64,000 nucleotides of DNA from Acinetobacter gerneri DSM 14967 = CIP 107464 = MTCC 9824 (GCF_000368565.1 NZ_KB849549.1:372001-436000), one strand, 5' to 3'. Positions 1 to 8,312 are shown, counted from the stretch's first letter. Notes: generated from the sequence alone by a model not told the origin. Numbers and translations: made by a program.

Positions 1-103
1 ACCAACCTCGTAACTTGGCAAAATCTGTAACCGTTGAATAAAATCTGATGATCTAAGAATCTTTATTATGCGAGAATGGTAAAGATATACCTAGTGAAAT
101 CAC

Positions 104-141
104 AAAAAGATCTGTTCTTAATAAAACAGATCTTTTTGTTT
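104..141. terminator. Strong hairpin terminator
   Basis: A perfect 13-bp stem (104-116 with 125-137) built on GATCTGTT/AACAGATC, with A- and T-runs on its arms, encloses an 8-nt loop. It can terminate transcription in either direction. It probably ends a gene lying left of the window: the first 39 bases are open in one frame up to a TAA at 37-39, but 12 codons are too few to name a product. Confidence 0.75.
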
Positions 142-456
142 TCAAAAAAAGTATATTTTAAGTAAAAATATAATCAACTAATCTAAAGCCAATACAATCG
201 ACTTTGTTAAATTGAATGCAAAAGTCTGAAGTAAAATAAAGGGGTAGACTGAAATTTCGTATTTTTAACAAAATATGAGAACATTTTTCTTGATCACAAC
301 CACATACGTTGTAGAAGTGAAATTGAAAAAAAATAACAGTTATAAAAATTATTTTTAAAGTTTTAGAAGTTAACTTTCAAGATCTTAACAACCAGAAAAA
401 ATTTTGATGCCTTTTTTGTTTCAGCTATCAAAAAAGTCCTAGATTCGGATCATTAA
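142..456. other. AT-rich intergenic stretch, no gene seen
   Basis: This stretch between the terminator at 104-141 and the end of the recombinase gene is strongly AT-rich. I see no open frame with a ribosome site, no RNA gene and no obvious repeat. It could contain one edge of the accessory region, but I could not identify an attachment site. Confidence 0.4.
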
Positions 457-1050
457 TCATTGTTTGATAACTCTGTAAACTGTAGCAACACCGCAACCAA
501 CGGCTTTTGCTATTTCGTCTTTTGTTAGACCTTTATTATTAAGTTCTTTAATTCGTATATGTTTGGCTATATCTGCTTTTTTGCCTGTAGGCTTATATCC
601 ACTTCTTTCTAACCCTTGCTTAATTCTCTCTCTACGCTTGTCATTATCTAATCGAGCCATTGTCGCTAACAAATCAATCAGCATATTATTTACAAGGCTG
701 AGAATTGAGCTAGTGATGTTATCGGCTGAATTGACAAGCATATGTGTAGTCGGTAGATCAGCAACTACTAGTTTTAAGCCCTTATCCTTAATACGCCCTT
801 TCAACACTTCAAAGTCATTTTGTGAAAGTCGAGATAGACGATCTACACTCTCAACTAATAAAGTATCACCATTAGATGAGTCCTCAAGGAGTTGATTTAG
901 AACTGGTCTATCAAGCATTGTGCCCGATTCATTTTCTACATACTCATTAACATCATCTTTAATGGATAAGGCGAAGTTTTTTAGATCAGCTAATGCTCTT
1001 TCTGCATCCTGATTTTTAGTGCTCGCTCGAACATAAATTCTTGTCGTCAT
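457..1050 (-). CDS. Small serine recombinase (resolvase/invertase family)
   Basis: This 197-residue protein has the layout of a Tn3-type resolvase. The N-terminal catalytic domain carries the nucleophile Ser10 in YVRAST, followed by NESG (40-43) and the arginine-bearing VDRLSR (69-74). A long helix around 120-150 would join the domains, and a C-terminal helix-turn-helix (about 170-195, ending in VATVYRVIK) would bind DNA. The family cuts and rejoins DNA through a phosphoserine intermediate to resolve cointegrates, invert segments or keep plasmids monomeric. The gene faces away from the SIR2 operon and has paired inverted repeats just before its start (1082-1135). No other transposition or plasmid gene is visible, so it may be the remaining part of the element that brought the operon. 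The family assignment is firm; its natural substrate is unknown. Confidence 0.9.
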   Translation of the reverse strand: MTTRIYVRASTKNQDAERALADLKNFALSIKDDVNEYVENESGTMLDRPVLNQLLEDSSNGDTLLVESVDRLSRLSQNDFEVLKGRIKDKGLKLVVADLPTTHMLVNSADNITSSILSLVNNMLIDLLATMARLDNDKRRERIKQGLERSGYKPTGKKADIAKHIRIKELNNKGLTKDEIAKAVGCGVATVYRVIKQ

Positions 1051-1081
1051 TTATCATTTAACTATTAATTTCAAACATTAG

Positions 1082-1135
1082 TGATAATATTATCATTAAA
1101 TTCAAATAAATAGTTTTATGATAACTAGATTATCA
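1082..1135. promoter_or_regulatory. Paired inverted repeats, possible res site or operator
   Basis: Two related palindromes lie 32-85 bases before the recombinase start codon. The first is TGATAATATTATCA (1082-1095). The second is TGATAA, a 5-base spacer, then TTATCA (1119-1135). Both keep TGATAA/TTATCA half-sites, and their centres are about 39 bases apart. Small serine recombinases bind such dimer sites next to their own genes and often repress themselves there. The position supports this role, but no known consensus was matched. Confidence 0.5.
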
Positions 1136-1406
1136 CTTAATCAGATTCTCTTTAGGGTATAGTCTAAATGATTTACAAAAGAAATCTAAACAAGCCAAAA
1201 CACACCATCATTAAGATTTTTAATAAAATTTTATTATCGGAATTTAGATTACATATCAAATTTTTAGACGGATGAATTTGTATATTATTTGATAGAAGTG
1301 TATATTTGATTGCCCAAATTGCACTAGGTCGATCTTTTTGATCAGCTTATTGGAATCATTATTTGATGGATCAAATAGATTAGAGTTTCAAATACAAGGT
1401 TATCAC

Positions 1407-1679
1407 ATGATAGATATAGAATCTTTGTTAGATATGGCAAATGTTCATGCCGCAGACTTTGATGGTATTCAAGAATTACCAGGAGTTCGTGTAGGCGTAT
1501 CTCCACGCTATTTCGATAATAAACCAGAAAATAGACATCTAGGTACATCATTACCAACAAATTTGGATCACTCTACTTTAGAAGAAGTATTTTTTTCGGC
1601 TTTTGCTTTTGATCTAAAGATTGTTAATAATGAAGAAGACGTAATTTTTGAATTTTCAAACAATGATTTAGAGGGCTAA
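1407..1679 (+). CDS. Small protein, first gene of SIR2/HEXXH operon
   Basis: I do not recognise this 90-residue acidic protein. I chose the ATG at 1407 because AAGG stands seven bases upstream; a TTG at 1338 in the same frame would add 23 residues and cannot be excluded. The middle reads ELPGVRVGVSPRYF, which could form a small beta-rich fold, and the C-terminus is rich in Asp, Glu and Asn. It shows no signal peptide or membrane segment. Only six bases separate its stop from the next gene, so the two are surely co-transcribed. As the small first gene of a likely defence operon it might be a sensor, adaptor or inhibitor of the larger proteins; that is inference only. Confidence 0.65.
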   Translation: MIDIESLLDMANVHAADFDGIQELPGVRVGVSPRYFDNKPENRHLGTSLPTNLDHSTLEEVFFSAFAFDLKIVNNEEDVIFEFSNNDLEG

Positions 1680-1685
1680 AATAGG

Positions 1686-3893
1686 ATGGATGTTGACCAA
1701 TATGATTCTTATCATACCTATTGGCTAGCTGTAGATAATTTTGATGAAGATAATAAAAAGAAAATTCAAATATTTGAATGTTTAAATACTTTAAATACAA
1801 ATGGATCTACGCATTACAGTCCTATTTTTTCTGCATATGTTGATTCACCTCCTGAACTAGCTTTAAATATTACTAATATTAATTCCATCCTATTTATTTA
1901 TAGTAATGATCCATATACATTTCTAGGACATCTTCGTTCTAATCATATTGTTAATTTAAGTAATGTTTATTTCAGTAATGGTTTAGCATCTATCTTAATT
2001 ATTAATGAGCCAAGAGAAATAGTTGAGAAAATTTTAGAAATAGAAAATATTAATATTATTGAATTTTGGGAGCTTGATGATAATCAATTTCTCTTGAATC
2101 AAGAAACCATAAAAGTTACGAAACCTAACCTAGAAAAAATACCACAAGTACAATTTGATCTTAATCAAATGAATACTTTAGCTTCCTATGTTGAGCAAAT
2201 AAATTCAAGTTTACAAACGCTTTACAGGAATTATAGTCAATATATTCCTAGTGAAATTAATGGTTTATATGTTATTGAAAACTATGTTGGTCTTGTTTGT
2301 GATCAAATTTTAAAATGTAAAGACTTACTTAAATCAGTTCAATTAATAGATACAGATGGTACTAGTGATCAGGATGAAAGAGCTTTATCAATCAGTGAGA
2401 AAATTAGCTTAATAAAAAAGAAAAATAGCTACGAATCTCATATTATTGAAATTAGTGCATCATTGTCATATGCAATCACTCAAGGAACGAGTGGTATATC
2501 GCCAATTATACAAAATAAGTCACCATTTCCTCACCATTCATTATTAGGAGTAGGTGGAGCTGTTAGAGCCCTTATAGCTTATGTTCGTCATATCGAAAGA
2601 GCTATGTGTTCTGCTGATCCTAAAATGGTTATTAATGAATCTTATTCACAAACATTATTTCCTGATTTAGAAATATTACCTTATAAACCAGATACCTTAG
2701 TATTTCCCAATATCACTAATGCGCAACAGTCAAATAGATCAACAAAATTTGATAGCTGCAATCCAAGGCCAATAAAGAAGCCTTTTCCTTTAATTACACA
2801 TTTTAGTTTAAGGCATGGATTTAAAGAGTCTATATTTACAGTAACAGCTGCTTCAGAATCGCTGAATTTAGAAGTCAAACCTCAATGGACTATTTCAACA
2901 TTATCGCATGAAGTAATGCATAGCCGAGTTAGACATATCTTTAATACTTTAATGACTATTGATTTTTCTAGTTATGAAGAAAATAAAAGGGTTGAGGCGG
3001 AAGCAAGAGAACTCGCATCTCACTATGAAGTATATATTCAGTGGATAAGAAGCCAAAAAACAAATAATGATTCAACTAAGTTGAGATTGCGTAATGTGAT
3101 TTATAATTATTGTTTAATGTGTGAAATGTCTGAGCAAACAGGTAAAGCTGGAGCACTGAAATTGGGAGCTTCTCGTGATATTTCGAAAATTTTTGGTAAC
3201 AATAATATTGAAAATGGAAAAACTTTAAGAAATTTCTATATCAAACACCAAATGAAGGCAATTGAACTTTTAGTTCATTTCCATGATTATTATTTTATTT
3301 ACCAAAATAATAGTGAGTTGTATTTTAGATCAATCATAATTTCTTGGAGTAAAGTGGCTGCACCTTATAGCAATCCTAGCTACTATTTAATTCGATGCCT
3401 CGCAACAGCTGCTTTAGGTACTAGTGAAGATCCTCAGGTGGCTTTTCAAATAGCAGTAGATAAAATTTATGAAGCAATTAAAGCGATTAAGGAAGCAGAT
3501 TACCAATTACCATTGGTTGAAGTCTTTGAATCGTATTTAGATATGTTTTTAAGTCAAATTGATAGTGATAAAAATAAAAGTATTGATCATACAAAATCAA
3601 AAAGAATTTTTATTAATGAATTTGAGTGTGCATATTGGTTCATTGATATTTTTTCCAATTATTTTTCATCAATTAAAACCTTAAATCATTTACAAAATTC
3701 TGATGTAGATAATGATAGTCTGACAAGAACTGATATTTATGGGAATGGGGAGTTTATTAATCCTATTACGCTTTGCCTAAGTTCATTAAATCGGTCACTT
3801 AATGATACCAGTGAATTAATAAACCAACGTTGGCTATCTGCCTGGAATTTTTTAGTGATTTCCGGGCAGTTGGAGAAAATTAATGGATCCTAA
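1686..3893 (+). CDS. Large protein with HEXXH zinc-protease motif
   Basis: This 735-residue cytosolic protein has no signal peptide or membrane segment. Its clearest signature is LSHEVMH, giving H408-E409-x-x-H412, the zinc-binding motif of gluzincin-type metallopeptidases. An acidic helix follows (about 431-446, with E437, E439 and E442) that could provide the third zinc ligand. The first 150 residues look like a mixed alpha/beta domain, and the C-terminal 270 residues are mostly helical. The gene follows the small first gene by six bases and overlaps the next by 11, implying translational coupling. A peptidase beside a SIR2 effector suggests proteolytic sensing or activation, but catalysis is unproven and the motif alone could be coincidental. 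Codon use is very AT-rich. Confidence 0.8.
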   Translation: MDVDQYDSYHTYWLAVDNFDEDNKKKIQIFECLNTLNTNGSTHYSPIFSAYVDSPPELALNITNINSILFIYSNDPYTFLGHLRSNHIVNLSNVYFSNGLASILIINEPREIVEKILEIENINIIEFWELDDNQFLLNQETIKVTKPNLEKIPQVQFDLNQMNTLASYVEQINSSLQTLYRNYSQYIPSEINGLYVIENYVGLVCDQILKCKDLLKSVQLIDTDGTSDQDERALSISEKISLIKKKNSYESHIIEISASLSYAITQGTSGISPIIQNKSPFPHHSLLGVGGAVRALIAYVRHIERAMCSADPKMVINESYSQTLFPDLEILPYKPDTLVFPNITNAQQSNRSTKFDSCNPRPIKKPFPLITHFSLRHGFKESIFTVTAASESLNLEVKPQWTISTLSHEVMHSRVRHIFNTLMTIDFSSYEENKRVEAEARELASHYEVYIQWIRSQKTNNDSTKLRLRNVIYNYCLMCEMSEQTGKAGALKLGASRDISKIFGNNNIENGKTLRNFYIKHQMKAIELLVHFHDYYFIYQNNSELYFRSIIISWSKVAAPYSNPSYYLIRCLATAALGTSEDPQVAFQIAVDKIYEAIKAIKEADYQLPLVEVFESYLDMFLSQIDSDKNKSIDHTKSKRIFINEFECAYWFIDIFSNYFSSIKTLNHLQNSDVDNDSLTRTDIYGNGEFINPITLCLSSLNRSLNDTSELINQRWLSAWNFLVISGQLEKINGS

Positions 3894-4776
3894 GTTTCTA
3901 AAATGCATATATACTGCTGAAGCAATTTACTTAAAAAATGATGAAGCAGAGACTCTCTTTAAGATTTTGGAGGAAATGCCCAATATCATCTCCTCTAACT
4001 CTCATGAAGCAAAAGAATTATTTCAAAATACAAGCTTAGAAAAATTTATTAATAAAAATGATAGATTAGTCAATGGAACCACTCTTGTTCATTATCTTTT
4101 TAAATCATCTATAGATTATAGATCAGCTAACAGTAAAAGCCCTCATCCAACTCTAATCGGAGGCTTTTATTACTATGACTTATTGATTTCTAGAGTAAAT
4201 AATATTGTAATATTTGCTGTTCCTTATATTCAATTTGCCAAAGATTTTTATAAACTTTTAGATATTTTTCTTCGGGCAAAATCAATTTCAACTAATTATA
4301 GTACTATCGATATAACAAAATTAATAATAAATGCTGGTTTAGATGCAACGTTAGATGTTGAAAATGAAAGCGAAAAAATTGAAATTAAAATAAGTGAAGC
4401 AGATCTAAGTATTAAATATCAAATTATGGCTGGTCTTTTTAATGAAAAACTGTCAATAACTGGTCAAGATTTATCAAACTCTTTTGAATACAAATATATA
4501 ATTAAACCTCTTATTGATCTAAAAGAAAAAGAATATAGAGGCATCGTTAAAATTGATGTCAATGCCATTTCTTTTGAATTAGTAATTGATTCAGTATCTA
4601 AAGTAAATAGCTATACTGATCGCCATGGAAATTTTAGATTTAGGCTTAAAAGGAATAGTGATAGATTTTATTTTTTAACTAAAGCAATTTCAAATTTAGT
4701 TTCCAAGAATTATGAAAAAAATTCCGTAAATTTACCTATTACTTTTTTCAACAAAAATTCAGAAGAGACGCAGTAA
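3883..4776 (+). CDS. Unrecognised protein, third gene of SIR2/HEXXH operon
   Basis: I do not recognise this 297-residue protein. It starts inside the preceding gene (ATG 11 bases before that gene ends), so its translation is probably coupled. The first half is mainly helical with a hydrophobic patch near 95-130 (SRVNNIVIFAVPYIQFAKDF), which is too polar for a confident membrane segment. The second half alternates short strands with charged loops (EIKISEADLSIKY; GIVKIDVNAISFELVID), suggesting a beta-rich domain. No catalytic motif is visible. Base composition matches the neighbouring operon genes and differs from the chromosomal background, consistent with joint transfer. A structural or target-binding role is possible; no function can be assigned. 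Confidence 0.75.
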   Translation: MDPKFLKCIYTAEAIYLKNDEAETLFKILEEMPNIISSNSHEAKELFQNTSLEKFINKNDRLVNGTTLVHYLFKSSIDYRSANSKSPHPTLIGGFYYYDLLISRVNNIVIFAVPYIQFAKDFYKLLDIFLRAKSISTNYSTIDITKLIINAGLDATLDVENESEKIEIKISEADLSIKYQIMAGLFNEKLSITGQDLSNSFEYKYIIKPLIDLKEKEYRGIVKIDVNAISFELVIDSVSKVNSYTDRHGNFRFRLKRNSDRFYFLTKAISNLVSKNYEKNSVNLPITFFNKNSEETQ

Positions 4777-4783
4777 TTACATT

Positions 4784-5662
4784 ATGAACTACAAACATTA
4801 CGCAACTGATTTCAATTTAGCAAAAGAACCTATTGCTGAATGCTTAAAAGAAGGTACTTTAAAATTAATTTTAGGAGCTGGCATTTCAATGGATTTTGGT
4901 CTACCCAATTGGCCTGATCTTATCTTCAAATGTCTTAATGCTTTACTCTCAGAAAAAGGTGAAAACCAAATTGAACGTAAAGATTTTGATGAAAATTTCT
5001 CTAAAAATGAAAAAAAATTAAATCAATATGATAATGAACCTACTTATAGTCAAACAGTTAGAGATTCTTTATATAGTGAAGTGCCTCCTAATTTAGAAGA
5101 TTTACTTTTACAAGGTGCCCCAGGTCTTTTAGCTATTGCTGCACTATGTACTGGTACAACAAGAGGGCGTGTTAGACATATTTTTACTCTCAACTTTGAT
5201 GATATTCTCGAACAATATCTTGCACTCCTAGGTTTAAAAGTTAACTCTGGAAGTTCATTTAAACGTGAAAACTACAATGCAGATATCCGTATAGATCATT
5301 TGCATGGTTATTTACCAAGAAATGAAGATAATTTATCAGATATTGTATTCAGTCCACGTTCGTATACGGCAAGATATGCACAAACACACGGTTTTGATGA
5401 TTGGTTTGTTAATCAATGGATTGGAAGTAAACTACTTCTTATAGGACTATCTGGAAGTGATCAACTGTTACAAACAAATGCAATCAAACACAAAAATCTT
5501 TTAGGTAACGATGATATTCATGGCTATGCTTTATTGACTCCTAATGCTTATGAAGACAATCATCTAGATCTTGTAAATAATGGTATATGCCCAATTAAAA
5601 TACCCCGTGAAGAGATTCCTAAATTTTTATTATCATGTTGCCAGATAGCTAGTGATTTATAG
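4784..5662 (+). CDS. Stand-alone SIR2-like (SIR2_2) protein, probable NADase effector
   Basis: This 292-residue protein is a single SIR2-like Rossmann domain. GAGIS (31-35) followed by LPNW (40-43) forms the NAD-binding start. TLNFDD contains N137, matching the catalytic Asn of this branch, and HLHG (172-175) provides the catalytic His. IGLSGSDQ near 220 matches the second nucleotide-contact loop. The four-Cys zinc site of protein deacetylases is absent, which is typical of SIR2 domains in bacterial defence systems, where they degrade NAD+ after phage sensing. It is the last gene of a four-gene operon (seven bases after the third gene) and is followed by a hairpin. The domain call is firm; the NADase activity and defence role are inferred from the family. 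Confidence 0.88.
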   Translation: MNYKHYATDFNLAKEPIAECLKEGTLKLILGAGISMDFGLPNWPDLIFKCLNALLSEKGENQIERKDFDENFSKNEKKLNQYDNEPTYSQTVRDSLYSEVPPNLEDLLLQGAPGLLAIAALCTGTTRGRVRHIFTLNFDDILEQYLALLGLKVNSGSSFKRENYNADIRIDHLHGYLPRNEDNLSDIVFSPRSYTARYAQTHGFDDWFVNQWIGSKLLLIGLSGSDQLLQTNAIKHKNLLGNDDIHGYALLTPNAYEDNHLDLVNNGICPIKIPREEIPKFLLSCCQIASDL

Positions 5663-5695
5663 TTTTTTGCTGCTATATAACTTATACAAATTTAA

Positions 5696-5731
5696 AAAGG
5701 CTTAACTTAGATGTCTAAATTAAGCCTTTAA
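5696..5731. terminator. Hairpin closing the SIR2 operon
   Basis: A 10-bp perfect stem AAAGGCTTAA/TTAAGCCTTT (5696-5705 with 5720-5729) lies 34 bases after the SIR2 stop codon. The following sequence is AT-rich but has only a short T-run, so it is a moderate terminator. Confidence 0.6.
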
Positions 5732-6000
5732 TATAAAAATCAAACTAAGACTGGTTTCACGTATCATGATATATAATCATAAAATAATTATTTAGATTCA
5801 AACTCTTACCATTCTTGATTATACATTCACTAAGTACTTACAAAGTACTCTCATACATTTATTCTATCCCCAAACGATATAGATAAAGTTTCATATCAGA
5901 TGACTTAAAAAATCCACACCAGTGATGCTGGTAATCCCCCCTAAAAATAATAGGATCTAAAAGTAGAATTTTCTCTTAAGATACAAGCAGGAGATTCTGC

Positions 6001-6267
6001 ATGAAAACATCTAAATTTACAGACAGCCAGATCATGTCCATCTTAAAGCAAGCGGAGTCTGGTACACCTGTTGCTGCCCTATGTCGTGAACACGGTATGA
6101 GTAATGCAACCTTCTATAAATGGCGTGCTAAATATGGCGGCATGGATACATCTTTGATGGCACGGCTGAAAGAGTTGGAAACAGAAAATACCAGACTGAA
6201 AAAAATGTATGCTGAAGAGCGGTTAAAGGCAGAAATTATTCAGGAAGCGATGTCAAAAAAGTGGTGA
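6001..6267 (+). CDS. IS3-family transposase OrfA
   Basis: This 88-residue protein contains the N-terminal helix-turn-helix of IS3-family transposases (FTDSQIMSILKQAESG, then CREHGMSNATFYKWRAKYGG) and a leucine-zipper-like coiled coil (LKELETENTRLKKMYAEERL) used for multimerisation. AGGAG lies a suitable distance before the ATG. Near its end the frame holds A-AAA-AAG (6255-6261), a canonical slippery heptamer. A minus-one shift there joins it to OrfB and yields the active OrfAB transposase. OrfA alone usually acts as a regulator of transposition. Confidence 0.92.
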   Translation: MKTSKFTDSQIMSILKQAESGTPVAALCREHGMSNATFYKWRAKYGGMDTSLMARLKELETENTRLKKMYAEERLKAEIIQEAMSKKW

Positions 6268-7076
6268 AGCCATCTTGTCGACGTCAGATGGCTCAACATG
6301 CAGTGGCCCGACATGCTGTTAGTATCCGTTTGGCTTGCACTGCATTTGGCATAAGTGAAACCTGCTACCGTTATCAGGCTAAACTCAGTGATGACAATGT
6401 GCTCATTGCAGAACAGCTCATAGACCTCACTGAGGAAAATTCCGATTGGGGCTTTGGTCTATGCTTCTCATATTTACGGCATGTTAAGAGTCACTGTTGG
6501 AATCACAAGCGGGTTTACCGCATTTACTGTGAGTTAGCACTGAATCTGCGTATTAAGCCAAGAAGAAGACTAAAACGACATGCGCCTGAACCATTGAAAG
6601 AACCCATCCGTGAAAATCAGGTCTGGTCACTGGATTTTATGCACGATCAGCTTTCCGATGGTCGCAAATTTCGATTATTGAATGTGATTGATGATTACCG
6701 CCGCGAAGGTTTAGTTATTGAAGCAGGGTTCTCACTACCTGCAATACGAGTTATTCGAGCACTCAATCAGTTGTTGGAATATCGGGAAAAACCTTTGGTG
6801 ATTAGATGCGACAATGGACCTGAGTTTATCAGTCATGAATTCGTACGCTGGGCAACTGAACACGGTATTTGTATTGAACATATTCAACCAGGTAACCCAC
6901 AACAGAATGCGTATATTGAACGCTATAATCGAACCATACGTTATAGTTGGCTAAGCAAACATTTATTTGATACTTTGGATGAAGTACAAGATTATGCAAC
7001 GAATTGGCTATGGCATTACAATCATGAAAGACCACACCAAGCCAACAAAGGAAGGCCTCCTCTAATGGCTGCTTAA
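6261..7076 (+). CDS. IS3-family transposase OrfB (DDE catalytic part)
   Basis: This 271-residue frame lies minus one relative to OrfA and holds the integrase-like catalytic core. The acidic triad is visible as WSLDFMHD, IRCDNGPEF and NAYIERYNRTIR, the last being the conserved glutamate followed by the K/R-rich helix. HERPHQANKGRPP near the C-terminus is the usual IS3 signature. The frame opens at the GTG inside the slippery site and would mainly be expressed as the OrfAB fusion after frameshifting. It has no internal stop, so the transposase appears functional. Confidence 0.92.
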   Translation: MVKPSCRRQMAQHAVARHAVSIRLACTAFGISETCYRYQAKLSDDNVLIAEQLIDLTEENSDWGFGLCFSYLRHVKSHCWNHKRVYRIYCELALNLRIKPRRRLKRHAPEPLKEPIRENQVWSLDFMHDQLSDGRKFRLLNVIDDYRREGLVIEAGFSLPAIRVIRALNQLLEYREKPLVIRCDNGPEFISHEFVRWATEHGICIEHIQPGNPQQNAYIERYNRTIRYSWLSKHLFDTLDEVQDYATNWLWHYNHERPHQANKGRPPLMAA

Positions 7077-7165
7077 CCTCTACTTTTAACTTCAGTTAGT
7101 TATGGGAGGATTACCGCTCTAAACAGCCTGGCAGTGTGGATTTTTTATATCAGATTCAAAGAATT

Positions 7166-7409
7166 TATATAAAAATTTGAAAAAAGATCATCAAGGGTCG
7201 AGATCAAGACTTGAGTAAAATGATAAGACTTAGATTACAGTTCATTGTATAAGCCAAGCTTCTCAAATATATTCACGATCAATTCAATCCTGAATAGATA
7301 AGTTTTAGCAATAAATAGGGTCTGTTGATCAAATTTTAAATAAAAGCTACAGTAAATTAGGTTTGAATTTTATAAATTTAAATAAATTGATGACTCACCT
7401 AGGTGAAGT
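7166..7409. other. Intergenic leader before AraC regulator
   Basis: This AT-rich stretch between the interrupted repeat and the AraC-type gene presumably carries that gene's promoter. I found no clear consensus boxes, operator palindrome or small gene in it. Confidence 0.35.
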
Positions 7410-8312
7410 ATGGAAACCATACATGATTTTTATCAACGCTTTTCTTTAACTAGAGATAGCGATTACTTGGTCCCATTGACCTCGTTTGGACATTTTAATG
7501 TGTTCCAGCGGGATGCTTGTTCATTTCTGACGCCTTATAGCCGTCGTGATTATTATAAAATTTCACTTATCCTTGGACTAGGTGAACTTCACTATGCCAA
7601 CCGTTGGATTACAGTTGACCGCCCAGCTTTACTGTTCTCAAACCCGATTATTCCTTATGCATGGGAAATCAATTCGCAAGAACAAGCAGGATGGTTTTGT
7701 CTATTTACCGAAGAGTTTGTAAATCAAGAATCAAAACAAAATTTTTTAAAGGACTCGCCACTTTTTAAAGTCGATGGCAATCCACTTTATTTTTTAAATG
7801 ATCAACAAGTTGATGAAATTTCATTTATTTTCAAAAAGATGATGAGTGAAATAAATTCAAACTATATCCATAAATACAATGTATTAAGGAACTATTTACA
7901 TCTCATCGTACATGAGTCTATGAAAATGCAACCCACGAAACAGTTTGAAAAACATAGCAATGCTTCGGTGCGGATTTGTCATTTATTTTTTGAATTATTA
8001 GAGCGTCAGTTTCCAATCGACTCACCACATTTTCAACTCAAACTCAAAACTGCAAATGACTATGCCTATGCTTTATCGGTGCATGTAAACCATTTAAATA
8101 GAGCCGTGAAAGAAACCACGGGCAAAACCACTTCGGAGCATATTAGCTCACGGATTACACAAGAAGCCAAAGCGCTATTACAGCATACCAATTGGAATAT
8201 TTCCGAGATTGCATATAGCTTAGGGTTTGAATATCCAGCTTATTTCACCAATTTCTTTAAGAAAAATACACATTTTTCTCCGAAAATGTTCCGTAAAGAT
8301 TGTGTAATCTAA
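7410..8312 (+). CDS. AraC-family transcriptional regulator
   Basis: This 300-residue protein pairs an N-terminal cupin-like sensing domain (about 20-170) with a C-terminal AraC double helix-turn-helix (about 205-298). The second half reads HLNRAVKETTGKTTSEHISSRITQEAKALLQ, then WNISEIAYSLGFEYPAYFTNFFKK, the standard AraC signature including the GFxxxxYFxxFFKK helix. Such proteins usually activate a nearby gene when they bind a small ligand. The aldo/keto reductase 111 bases downstream on the same strand is the obvious candidate target. The ligand is unknown. Confidence 0.9.
   Translation: METIHDFYQRFSLTRDSDYLVPLTSFGHFNVFQRDACSFLTPYSRRDYYKISLILGLGELHYANRWITVDRPALLFSNPIIPYAWEINSQEQAGWFCLFTEEFVNQESKQNFLKDSPLFKVDGNPLYFLNDQQVDEISFIFKKMMSEINSNYIHKYNVLRNYLHLIVHESMKMQPTKQFEKHSNASVRICHLFFELLERQFPIDSPHFQLKLKTANDYAYALSVHVNHLNRAVKETTGKTTSEHISSRITQEAKALLQHTNWNISEIAYSLGFEYPAYFTNFFKKNTHFSPKMFRKDCVI

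Larger units (their letters stand above)
5930..7115 (+). mobile_element. Complete IS3-family insertion sequence
   Basis: The element is 1186 bp and carries the two overlapping frames typical of the IS3 family. Its ends are imperfect inverted repeats starting GGTAATCC on both strands, and similarity continues for about 38 bases to TAAAAGTAGA. The trinucleotide GCT flanks both ends (5927-5929 and 7116-7118), as expected for a 3-bp target duplication. Intact ends, intact frames and an intact duplication suggest a fairly recent and possibly still active insertion. Confidence 0.88.
5866..7165. repeat. Palindromic MITE-like repeat, copy A (interrupted by IS3 element)
   Basis: The two outer parts, 5866-5929 and 7119-7165, are the halves of a short imperfect palindrome that is present uninterrupted at 9557-9662. 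Removing the IS and one GCT copy restores a 37-base centre from CCACAC to GTGTGG that equals the intact copy in length and matches it at 31 of 37 positions by eye. Flanking similarity continues outward on both sides (ATAAAGTTTC on the left, GATTCAAA on the right). Confidence 0.75.

Noticed and set aside
1..39. C-terminal end of a gene left of the window
   Set aside because: Two frames end in stops here but too few codons are visible to choose a frame or name a product.
1338..1406. TTG start for the first SIR2-operon gene
   Set aside because: Kept only as an alternative: the ATG at 1407 has a better-placed AAGG. Homolog lengths would decide.
7320..7345. GGGTCTGTTGATCAAATTTT as a possible second IS end
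   Set aside because: The opening resembles some IS ends, but there is no partner inverted repeat, transposase or target duplication.
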